From contig CM057826.1 in assembly GCA_030068075.1 (NCBI GenBank), forward strand, positions 117,204,746-117,268,745: a stretch of DNA of 64,000 nucleotides. Direction: 5' to 3'. Positions 10,438 through 23,586 of this stretch are shown piece after piece. The DNA is from Paguma larvata (taxonomy: Eukaryota > Chordata > Mammalia > Carnivora > Viverridae). Below the pieces are notes generated by a model. The model was not told where the DNA came from and ran no database searches. It saw only the letters and a list, made by a program, of their open reading frames with translations. The position numbers and the translations under genes were made by a program. Numbering within the stretch: the stretch's first letter is position 1; the number at the start of each line of letters is the position of its first letter.

Positions 10438-13400
10438 TTAGTATTTTGGTCTTTTTACTTCAACTCTGCAATGGAAGGAGAAATGAGTCAGCATAAGATC
10501 AGTACTCCAACCAATTCCTAACAGTGCCCCAGAGGAAGAATGCTGCTGCTCACCCATCGGCCTCCATCTTCTTCCTCTTCTCAATGATCTACAAAAAAGA
10601 ACAGTTAACACACAATAGTTGGGCTGTGAGCCGAATAAGTTCACCTGAGACACAAAGCTGACCTCTCTCCTCCTTCCTTGGCTCTCCAACCCCCTGCCTG
10701 TTCCTGCATCCGTGGGCCAGTGTCTCCTCTCAGCTGAAGGCCACCCAAGAGGCAGTCTCACTTACCGCACTAATCTTCTTCCACTGGCGATCGAGCTCTG
10801 CCTTATCATTGGTTTCCTTGAAGCGCCTGGTCTTCCGCCCTTCAGACATCTTGATACCATACTGGAAGGCAGCTCTGAGAACAAAAAAAAAGACATTTGG
10901 GAGAAAGAAGGCATCAGAGGGTGCAGAGCAGTAGCAAGGTGATCCCACAAAGCCCTGTGACTAGAGAATCTGTTCTGGTGAAGGCTGGCCCACCCCATCA
11001 TCATCCCTCTCCTCGTTCCTTGGCCATATTTAGTACTGACTCACTTGGGCAAAGCCTCCTTGTTGTTCATATACTCGCTGTATTCCTCCTGGGTATCAAA
11101 GTCCCAGCGGCCTAAGGGACCTTTCTTATTACCCTGTTAGAGACAAAGTGGGAACAAAGTTAGAAATGTCAGTGGAAACAGAATTTTAGCCCTTAATAAA
11201 GGCAGGTTCTCCCATGGTCTTGTTTCATCGTTTATAAATCCCACCCTATTAAATACTAATAAATGCTTACTATGTACTGTGTACCAGGCAGTATTCTGAA
11301 CACTAAACACTTATTTAATTCTCTCAACCATATTCCTCTGAATTCTCCTGATGAGGAAACTGAGGTATAAGTAGTAAAACAAGTCAAGGTCACAAAACTA
11401 ATAAATGGCAGAGCCACGGTTAAGCATTCATCTTCTCCAAGAGGGAATTAAACCATGCTCAACCACTGCAGTAAAAACAACGAAAAAGTAGATGAAATTT
11501 CTCCATCACTGATGGTCTTATTTATTAAGGTATTTTTTTATTTTTAAGACAGAGAAGAACATTTCAATCCTGCCTAGAGTAAAATTCAGTTATTTTTCTC
11601 AAGACTGAAGTTCTTTCTACCCTTTCTATTTATGCACTAAAGGCTTGCTTACTGCCTAGTATGGAAATCAAAGCCTGGCATTTTGTAGGAAATAAAAAAG
11701 AAATCTATTTTAGGCGTATCTCATTTGAGTTTGGACAGATACTTTAAGGTTAAGCTTCCCATGACCCCACAATGCTGCTGTTCTAACTGCTGCAGCTGAG
11801 GGAAAGTGAAGGCCCAGAAAATGAGACACAGATCTTTTGGGAGTGGAGAAGGGGATACGTGCCAAAGAGTAACGGCCCAAGAATCCCCACCCATCCCTCC
11901 AACTCCACACCTGGTCCATTTTGCTGTAATCCACCTCCTCATCACTATCCACTGCCATGTCATCCATCCTAAAGAGAAGCAACAGTTAGAGATGGTGCAG
12001 ACCCAGACTCGTATGCTTTATCCAGAAAACTACCCAACTAAGATGCTATATGCCTAGCAATGACAACTGCCACCCCCAGAACTCCCACCCAGAGCCTACT
12101 AGAACAGTTCATACAAGTGGGTACCCATGGGTCCAAGTTCATCGAATTTCCCACCTCGTCCCCCTCCCCACAACTTGTCCAATTATCCCAGCCTCCCTTC
12201 GTTAACAGTCTCACATACGTGGCTGGATAACACTCGGCATAACTGTTGGACATGCCAAAGAAGTCTCCCAGCTGCTTCTTGTCCTCTGGCTTCTTCAGCT
12301 TACGCTATGTTAAAGAAAATAATTCTACCTATAACAGAAAAGCTTTAAGAAGGAAGGGCCAAGGCCTAGAAGCCCCAAGATGAAAACTTTTAAGGAGAAG
12401 GCTGTGAACTTGCATGAATCCTGAGAAATGGGACTATCATGGGGCACCTGGCTGGCTGGCTTGGTCAGAAGAGCATGTGACTCTTGATCTCGGAGTCGTA
12501 AGTTCAAGCCCCACATTGGGTGAAGATTACTGAAATAAACAAACTTTAAAATAATAATACCTTTAAAAAAAAGAACAAATGTGGGGAAAAAAAGGGAAAG
12601 TCACGATGACTGCAAAAGTCTATCAAAATTCAGCAGAAAAGGCAAGAGGCAGGATGGGGGCCAGGGGTTGTGGGGAAGCAGGGAGGTAGGTGGAACTGGA
12701 AAGAAACAGGACAACAGTTTTCTAGAATCCAACAACATACTGAAATAAAGGATATGATTCAGTGCCTTCCCAACCAGCAGATCCAGCAAACTTTTCATTG
12801 ATCGATTTGATCAACTCCTTAGCAGATCCAGGTCCTGGGGGAAGACGGAACTCTATTCAGATTGTGAAACAAGGAACTTGCAACCTCTTTTCCACACACA
12901 CTCCCAACCTGTTTTCATAAAACCATTTTTTTAAGCAACAAAAAACTCTCTTTCAGCTAACTTAATTTTAATCAAATTTCAACTAATAATGAGCTACTCT
13001 GGTTGAAATGGGGTTGTGTACAAAGAATACTGCTGGTTAGACCTGCCTCACGTCTTCTGGAACCGCACGGCTGGAGGAGTTGTATCTAACAGGGCGAATA
13101 AGCCTGTCACTGCCCAGGAAGAGGGAGGGAACTCCAAACTCCCCTTCTTTCTATTCAATGACACCAGACATGGAAATCACACAATCCCAACCTCTGCCAG
13201 CTCTGAGCTCTAGGACAGACTCTCAGCCCAGGGGAAAGCAAGACTGCCAGAGCGATGCAAGGTGTCTGAGATTCAACCCACCTTTGTCAACGTCCATGGG
13301 CTGGAAAGAAGAGAGAAACTGAAGTGAGTATCGCCATGAGGGATTTACACTCATTCCTCCCCACTTGACTAACCCCTGAATCAATTCCCTACCCTGCCTG

Positions 13401-16400
13401 GCTGGGCAGGGAGAGAGATGGGCAGTTCTGCTACTTGGTACCAGGGCCGTATCTCACCTCGTCATCCACTTTCGGCTTCTCAAAGTAGCTGTGCCTCTTC
13501 TTCTCTTCCTCTCTCTCTCTGTCCCGCTCCCGCTCCCGATCTCGTTCTCGCTCCCGCTCTCTGTCACGGTCTCTGTCTCTCTCCCGATCACGCTCTCGTT
13601 CCCGATATCTCTCCCGCTCCTTGTCCCGAGGAGTCTTGGTTGTGGATGGCACATAATCCCCAATGTCTTCAAATATACTAGAAAAACAGAGAGCCCCAGC
13701 TGCCAAAGTCACACCACTTTCACTCTCCCTGGCCATTTCTCCAGATTCTCACACCAAGGCCTCCCCAAAATGCCAAAAACAAGAAACAGAGCCGTTTCCT
13801 CCCTCACATCAGGTGAGGGTGCTACGATACATACTTCATGTCAGCCTCTGGGGGTTTCTTCTCTTCCATCTTCCCTAAGATATAAAGAGAATAGTGAAGA
13901 AAATATTCCTGAGTTGCTTCCCACTCAGCCTAACCATTTAATGCCCATTTAAACATCTGTTTAGAAGGTGGGATAAGCTCCCCAATACTCTCCCCTGTCA
14001 AGTCTCAAAGCTGACCAGTGCTTTCTGGGTCGGTCAAGTTAATGCTCCATTGCTCCCATTTTTTCCTGCTCTCCAGGAGCCTCCCAATGTTCTAGAAACA
14101 GAAGGCTCCAGCAGACCTTGGTTCCACCCTCAAATGCCTCTCCAGAGTTAAGGTTTCTCTCTCTAACCCTCCAGGTTACCTTTATCCTTCTTCTTGAGCT
14201 TCTTATTGCGGGTCCCCTGCCGCAGGTAGGAAAGGATCTGGGTGAGCTTGCTGATTACGATGTCATTTGTAGTCAGTGTTGTCTGGGCCTGAAAACCCCA
14301 AGTAGCAAGGATGTTACTCCACAGAGCGAGAATCTCTTCATTCATTCACTTAACAACTGAAGGACAAATTACAACCAACTAGGTGAAAACAGAGAAAGGT
14401 GTTACAGGAGATTCCAGGCAGAAAGAATTGCATATACAAAGAGGCCTGTGTCAAAAGTGAATCTAGCACACTCGAGAAAGCTGGAATTCACTGGAGAACA
14501 ACAGGGAATCAGGGTGAAAAGCGGCTCAGAAGGTCAGAAGCTGCAGGCACAACTTCTCAATGAGAGATCACTGAAAGTTTCTCAAGAGAGGAGAGACAAA
14601 GTTGCATGTTGAAAAGATCAGACCAGCCATTTGCAAAAATCACTCCAGGGAATCTAAACTGAAATTTAGAAAGTAAAACGTGGACAGGACTCAGTGATGG
14701 GTTAAATGTGGTGGATGAGACCCAGGGCAGAATCTAGGCTGATTCCCAGGTTTGAGGCTCGTGGAACAGGCTCCCAGGTCACTTACCTCCATGGTGGGGC
14801 AATCTGCTTTGCTGCGGATAAGCGTGGTGGGGATGTCTGTGTCCGCGTACTCATCATCCAGGTCTACCACATAGGCCATGCGGCCTGGCAGGAACAGCTC
14901 ATTGCGTTCATACGCCTTGCTCCTAAACAGTGTGCGGTACACATTGCGGCCTACAAAAAAAGAGGATGAGCAGCAAGCAGAGCCATTGAGAACCTTCTAC
15001 AGTAACGGCTGACATTTACTAAGTGCTTAACTCTGTGCCAGCCACCGTACCAAATACTCAGGGTTCACAACAGCCCTATAAGATGTGCCTTATTATCTCC
15101 TTTTAACTGATAAAGATACTCAAGTTGAGAGTGAAGTGATTTACCTAGAATCATACAGCTACCAAGCAAAAGAATAAAGAATGGGACCCAGCCAGTCTAT
15201 CTCCAAAGCCTGAGCTCCTATCCACACTTTTACAATGTCTTCTCAACGGCACTATGTGCCTCACATTGTAATAGGCCCTGTGAGGCAGAAAGATGAGGTT
15301 CTTGATGGAAAAACCAGCCCTGCTACGTGCTCGATCTGAGAGGTGCATACTTTTCTGTGCTCCAGTAATCCTGTGAGGTGAATTAGCCCCATTTTTGCAG
15401 ACAAACAGGCAATGAGAAGTGAAGTCAGGTGCCCACACATGCCTAGTGCAGTTTCATCACCAGGATTGAAACCCACGTCTCAGACTGCAAATTCTGAGCT
15501 TTTAATCACCAACCATGCTACCTCCTTTAATGCATAAGCTATGAGCTACTTCCCTTAATGCATAAAACACAATCTGAAACTGCTTCCTACATAATTGAGG
15601 GGACATTAATAACACACATGAAATGACTAAGTTCACATCTGATTTCTAGTAGAGCATTTTATAAGAACTAGCCACTCTGGGGGCAAGATAGAAGAAGGCA
15701 GACTGAGGGAAAAGGGAAGCATATCCTACTCAGAGCATTAAGTTCCTACAATTCACCTAAAATGCACAACCTTTAGTGTAGAAATTCTGTACTCACCCAA
15801 ACGTGTCTTAAATTCAATTTTGTTCTCAGGATCCTCGTCTTTCCTAGAAAAATAAAAAATACATTTTTTGGCTAAATGTGTTCCTCCTTTTTTAGCTTTT
15901 TTTTTTTTTTAAGTTTATTTATTTTTGAAAGAGAGACAGAGTGCAATCAGGGGAGGGGCAGAGAGAGAGGGAGACACAGAATCTGAAGCAGGCTCCAGGC
16001 TCTGGGCTGTTAGCACAGAGCTTGATGTGCAGCTTGAACTCACGAACCACGAGATCATGACCTGAGCCAAAGTCAGATGCTTAACTGACTGAGCAAGCCA
16101 CCCAGACGCCCCAATGTGTTCCTACTTTAAGTCCCACTTTTCTGAACTCTCAAGCTCTCCCCCATGTTTACTTACTTGGTTTCCTTCTGGGGCTTTTCCA
16201 TAAGTTCTTCCTCTTCCTTCTCTTTGCTGGCAATCTCAGCTCGTACCTAGGATTCAGACATTTATTCATATTACATACATTTACCTAACACCACTATACA
16301 CCTCACTGTACTAGGAACTAAGCACTCAGTACTAAATAACTAAATAAGTCAGTACAGTCCTTGCCCTAATGGTACGTACAGCAGAAGAGACAACAAAATG

Positions 16401-19400
16401 TGATAACTGTGATAAATGAAATAGAAGAGCTATGCAAGGGTGCAGGAAGTAGGAGGTGAGGAATGGGGCTTAACCATACCTAGGGTATCAGAGGTGTCCC
16501 CTCCCCCCAAAATAAAACTGAAGCCATGACTTGGATGAATAGCAATTTGTCCTAAACAAGAGCCACCATTAGCCCTTCTATATGGTCTGGGCTAACAGAA
16601 GTCTCCCTCCTTCACCTCGAAAGGCTTGTACAAGAGGATTCGGCACTCTAGGATTACTGTCCACCCACCTACCAAGGCTCACCTTTTGAAGCAGAGCAAA
16701 ATCCAAGCCTTTCACCAAATGGGTGTGTTCCATGTCACCACCCAAGAATTTGGACTCCTGGATCAACTGTCTTCTCTTCTCTGCAGCTGATTTGTCCCTG
16801 TATATTGAAAGAGACCACATGAGAATGGTCTTTTGTGAGGGGCAAGTCCCTCTTGAAATGGCTCAGCTGAGGCTCCGAAGTGGGTAAAGTGTTAGGAAGA
16901 AATCACTCTGTGATTGCAGGACTCTGGGATGCTGAGGGAATCACACTCTGGCTGCTGGGGTACTCACGCCTCAGCAGTGGGACCCACAGCCCTGTAGTTA
17001 GCTGTGGTACTGATCAGCTCAGTTTCCTCATAATCTTTGTTTACACCATCTCGCCGTTCTTTGGCACGGTCCCGGTATTTCTCTGCTAGTTCTCTCTCTC
17101 TCTCAATTTCTTGTTGACGAAGCTTGGCATAGTAACTGTGACAAGAGAAAAGCAAATGCAAACGCGTAAAGCTCACCAGCTGTTATCCTAAGGCCAGGAG
17201 ACTTATTCCTGCCTGTTTCATCCAACTCTCTGGTGAAACCTCACACATGTCCTGATAGCACTACTGGCCACCTCTTGATAGTTCTCAAAATCAGAAGTAC
17301 AGCATCTTCCAGATGACAGATATACTGTTTCAATGCCACCTTAAGACATTCCATTTGTCAATTCAGAATTCTTCAAAGCCACCCAACTCTGTATCACTGA
17401 GTATCTAACAGGTATGAGATTTTTCCATAGGGCAACCAGGAAGTGATCTAAATTTTTATCGCCTTCCAAATTTCAACTTAAAGTAAGTCGTTCCTTGCTG
17501 GTCCTCCCCTAGAAGAGGCGAAGACCAAAATACCAGGTCCGGAAGTTTTAGTATCATATAAATAAATAATGTTGATGATGGTGATAACAGCAGATAAGTA
17601 TTATTGGGCGGGTATATGCCAAGCACTGGTGCTAAATGCTACGTGCACTATCACAGCTGATCTTCATGACAACCTGATAAAAGTTATGAAATCACTCTCT
17701 GTTCTACCCATGAGAATGCTGAGTATTAGAAAGGTTAGGCAACATGCCCATGGCTATCCAGCTAGGAACTGGTAAAGATGAGATTAAAATACTGCAGGCT
17801 GACTCTAAAGTCCTAAATTGCCACTCTACCTATCACTCCTCTCCAGTAAAGCACAGAACCTCAAGATAATAAAGGAAAATGTCCATCTTTATGCTCCTAA
17901 CCACTACCTCCTACTCCTCTCCCCCAAACACTATCCACCTGAAAGCCCAACACTCCTCCATCCTTCCTTCACCTTTTCTTTTTTCTCCTTCGTGCAGCTG
18001 GGTCTTCATCCTCATTGTACTCCCTTGGCATCCTAGAAAAGAAGGAAATTCACTGATAGTATCGGAAAGCATCACAACCACCTGAAGCACTATTAACATT
18101 ATACATTCTCCAATATCTTCCCCAGTATCTGAGTGCATAGGGCTGGAATGGGCCTCTGCACACTGAAGCACAGCAGCAGCTCAAGTAGTACAAGTGGTCT
18201 GTGGAACATATTCTGAGACCCTAGAGCACCCTAGTCTCCGCTGGAGCTTCAGTCTCCAGCGGGAGACAACCAGAATCAGTCTTCAAAAAATAACTAGCCT
18301 TCCAGTTCCTAAGACATCTAGTTCGGTAGATTTTCCGTAGGAAGGAAATAAGAGACAGGCTGGAAGACCCCAGAACTTACTCATGGTGACGTGATTTAGA
18401 GGGCGGTGCAGATGTAGGTGCAGCCCTAGGGGTCATGAGAAGTTTCCTGAAGTCTTCATTGGTGAGTTTTGACCTAGAAGGCAAAGATTTTTAAAATGAG
18501 TACCTAGTAAGAACTGGAAAAGGAATATGTAAGAAAAGGTTAATTTTACTGAAAATCATGAAAATACAAAACAACATGCCATTTTTAATGCATCACAGTG
18601 TTAACAATTAAAAAGTGTGATAAATCAAGTACGAGTGAGAATGTGGGAAGTAAACATTCCGCTGAAGGGAACGTATCTAAGTCAGTATAGCCAATATGAG
18701 GACAATTTGGCAGTATCCAAATTTAAGTGCGTATATCCCATGACCTAGCAACTCCATTCACCTATATTTACCTTTGCTAACTACTGGCATAGGTATATTA
18801 GAAAGACTGTAAAAAAGATTCAATTTCATATTTGAAAATAATAAAAACTTGGAAACGACCTAAATGTCCATTAACTAGAAACTAAATCGTGAGTGTTTCT
18901 CGAACGTGGGGCAAAGGGCAACGATGGTATAAGAGATAATTTTAACTGGTAAGATGACGAAGACAAACTCCTTGGCCAAACTTTACTCAGGCCCTTTTGA
19001 GCCCTCTTCTGACTAGGGCTTTTTCTTGGCCTGTTGTGCCCGGTTTTAGCAAAGAATCCTGCTAAGTGTTCCCAAGGAAGACACTGTTCAAGACTATTAT
19101 CATAGGAGGGGCACTTGGGTGGCTAAGTCAGTTAAGAGTCCCACTTCAGCTCAGGTCATGATCTTGCAGTTCATGGGTTTGAACCCTGCATCGGGCTCAG
19201 TGTTGACAGCATGAAGCCTGCCTGGGATTCTCTCTTTTCCCTTCTCTCTGCCCGACCCCTGCTCTCAGGCATGTGCTCTCTCTCTCTCTCTGTTAAAATA
19301 AATTAAATAACTTTAAAAAAAAAAAAAAAGACTACTTTCATAGGAATAAAGACTACCGCAATAGGAGAGAGGAACTGAAATTTGACTCTGAATAGACACT

Positions 19401-20754
19401 GGGACAACTGGGGATTGACAAAAAAATTACTAAAAGGAACTTGGTTAGGCATCAAGAGTAGAAAAAAGAGCTTGATAGGACCTACTTCATTACTTATGGA
19501 GATTCTCCATAAACTAGCTTAACAGCATTCTATGAGCCCCACAGGCATAGTCAAAAATAGACCCTAGAGAAGCCTGATGAAAAACTGGTCAAGAAGGGAG
19601 TCCTTGTCACTACCATGAAAACAATCTCCGAGACACAGAGTGGGGAAAATTAGCAAGTGGCAAAATGATACATATACACAAGACAGTACCATTTAATTTT
19701 AATACGTCAAATTATAGAGTAATAATATATTTAACTCGGACATGCAAGTCTGTATACAGATGTTGAAAAAAAAGTAAAAAAAGACATGTAAAAAGGGACA
19801 GTGGTTACCTCCAAGAAAGGGACTGGAATTGGGGATGCTATTTACCCTTATTTCTACTTTAATCTTCTAAAAGAATCAACTCCTATATCATACGTAACTA
19901 AACATTAACTTTAAAAATAAGCACCCTCCAAGTCAGAATTTCCCCTCCAAAACTCTAATGCAATCGACCTGATCCAGCTAAAGTTCAGAGAGATAAAGGA
20001 GCAAGTGGTACAATTTTCTGGACCATCCTCGCAGACCACGTAGAATTCTTTCACCATCACCACACCACTCTACTTGCTCCCCTAGTTCATTCCCATAGCC
20101 CCATACTGAAACACTCACTGGTGGAAGGAGTGCGGATCATCCACGTCGTGGCCATCTGGAGCCAAGGGGTTGGAGAAAGGCTCGCCTGAAAAAAAGAAGT
20201 GGCACTAACTTAACCTCTTTCGTGTCAGGTCCTGTGCAAAAGCTGGGAATGTATTAGTGAACAGTACTGATGTTTTCACGTCAAACTGCTTACAAGCTAG
20301 TGAGGAAGAAAGGCAAGAACAAAGACAGTGGCAATACAACGTAATTATGGGCCGAGTGAGAAAATACAAGGAGCTATTGATTCAGACGAGAAGGCCCCTA
20401 AACCAGCGCTGGAGGATCAGCAAAGACTTCCTGAAAGTGACATCTACGAAACTGCGTGAAAGATAAATTGGCTCAATTCAAGAATAAATGCTGGGGATAG
20501 GCGGTACTTCACGTATAAAACACCCGCCGTCACTTGGCCCAAAGACAAGCCTTAGAGACAACAGTTCGGAGATTCCTGGTTTCACTCGGGACCCAACGGC
20601 TTCGCCAGAGTCCGGCGTCACACCCCGCCCTCTCTCCATCCCCCGGATTCCACACGGGGCTTAAGACCTGAGGCGAAAACAACACGCCAAGTGTCCCAAG
20701 TCCTGAAGGTAATAAAGAACAGATGATACGAGTCTTACTGTCTCGCTCTGGCAT
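10438..20754 (-). CDS. IK: IK (RED), spliceosome B-complex protein (20 coding exons)
   Basis: Exons: 20754-20739, 20185-20119, 18473-18381, 18032-17973, 17135-16968, 16797-16683, 16246-16176, 15843-15797, 14950-14787, 14288-14180, 13874-13835, 13677-13458, 13300-13282, 12834-12756, 12299-12219, 11968-11911, 11133-11045, 10874-10766, 10588-10554, 10465-10438; 1668 nt, 555 aa (about 557 in human). RED is a spliceosome B-complex component with SMU1 and also supports the spindle checkpoint. Seen: MPERDS start, RED N-terminal domain (YYAKLRQQEIERERELAEKY, VVDLDDEYADTDIPTT), the RE/RD repeat encoded at 13500-13640, and C-terminal block (AAFQYGIKMSEGRKTRRF) ending VEVKRPKY. All introns are GT-AG except 12755-12300, which looks U12-type. 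Confidence 0.97.
11265..11425 (+). repeat. MIR fragment in IK intron
   Basis: MIR-like order: 'gtaccaggcagtattctgaa', then 'gatgaggaaactgaggtata', then 'gtcaaggtcacaaaacta' and 'ggcagagcc'. Confidence 0.65.
12300..12755 (-). other. U12-type (minor spliceosome) intron of IK
   Basis: The 5' end reads ATATCCTTT directly after exon 14, the diagnostic U12 AT-type donor. Near the 3' end is TTTTCTTTAAC (minus strand, + 12319-12309), a good U12 branch site, about 10 nt before the junction. Only an exon start at 12299 keeps frame and the expected ESLKKPED sequence, so the intron would end in AA rather than AC or AG. No GT in the exon 14 tail gives the conserved junction. Confidence 0.75.
12439..12572 (+). 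mobile_element. Short older Can-SINE, inside the IK U12 intron
   Basis: 'ggggcacctggctggctggc' through 'gttcaagccccacattgggt', then an A-rich tail. Confidence 0.78.
13282..13300 (-). other. 19-nt coding microexon of IK
   Basis: Minus strand cag|CCCATGGACGTTGACAAAG|gtgggt encodes the conserved PMDVDKG. It is the smallest internal exon of the gene and keeps frame between exons 12 and 14. Confidence 0.85.
15003..15175 (+). repeat. MIR fragment in IK intron
   Basis: Contains 'gtgccagccaccgtaccaa', 'attatctccttttaactgat' and 'gaagtgatttacctagaat', the degenerate MIR order. Confidence 0.6.
15900..16113 (-). mobile_element. Can-SINE, reverse, in IK intron
   Basis: T run, 'aagtttatttatttttgaaa', GA-rich body, 'gagatcatgacctgagcc' and 'ccacccagacgcccc'. 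Confidence 0.9.
17590..17775 (+). repeat. MIR fragment in IK intron
   Basis: 'tatgccaagcactggtgcta' ... 'tcttcatgacaacctgat' ... 'ggctatccagctaggaac' follows the MIR layout. Confidence 0.6.
18482..20118. other. IK intron 2: unique sequence plus one SINE
   Basis: Apart from the SINE at 19109-19330, the A/T-rich stretch 18540-18900 and 19600-19920 resembles old LINE 3' sequence ('tatttgaaaataataaaaac', 'ggaaacgacctaaatgtcc'). No exon is visible. Confidence 0.45.
19109..19330 (+). mobile_element. Can-SINE, forward, in IK intron 2
   Basis: 'ggggcacttgggtggctaag' head, CT-rich run, 'gttaaaataaattaaat' and a 12-base A tail. Confidence 0.88.
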
Positions 20755-23141
<2,387 letters not shown>

Positions 23142-23236
23142 AGCTGAAGCCTCCACTGATTGTGAAGAGCAACAGCCCCAAAGCCTGGGCTATGCTGGAC
23201 TGAGTAAATGTGGGGGAAATGTGTTCTTCTGTTATT

Positions 23237-23242
23237 TATAAA
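23237..23242 (+). promoter_or_regulatory. Possible NDUFA2 polyadenylation signal (variant TATAAA)
   Basis: No AATAAA occurs in the first 200 nt after the NDUFA2 stop. TATAAA about 95 nt downstream is the best variant. Confidence 0.35.
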
Positions 23243-23347
23243 GCTTGTGCTGAAAAATACCATCTCTGGATGTTCTTGTCCTTACTTTCCCCTCCACTCC
23301 TTACTGTGCAACCATCGAGGCAAACCAGTTTAATACAAAAATAAAAC

Positions 23348-23353
23348 TTTATT
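23348..23353 (-). promoter_or_regulatory. TMCO6 polyadenylation signal AATAAA
   Basis: The minus strand gives AATAAA about 235 nt after the TMCO6 stop. The convergent NDUFA2 transcript should end within about 100 nt. Confidence 0.65.
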
Positions 23354-23586
23354 CTGTCCCATCAAAAACCACCAGCTGCTAATGGGGGGGGGGGGAGATT
23401 CCAGGGCCCACATGAAGTTCCCCTTGGTCCTGTGTGGACAGTGCTGGGTCAAAGAGGAAGAGCTGAGCTTCGAAGGTCTTGGCTTAGACACACAGGAGCA
23501 GAGAGCATGACATACCATTATGGTTCTAAACCCTCAAAAGGGGCCGAGGAGGGAGGTGATGAGTAGAATGACATCGAAAAGCCAGG

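Noticed and set aside
13491..13952. 153-aa plus-strand frame with Leu/Pro/Ser repeats
   Set aside because: Antisense shadow of the IK RE/RD repeat exon.
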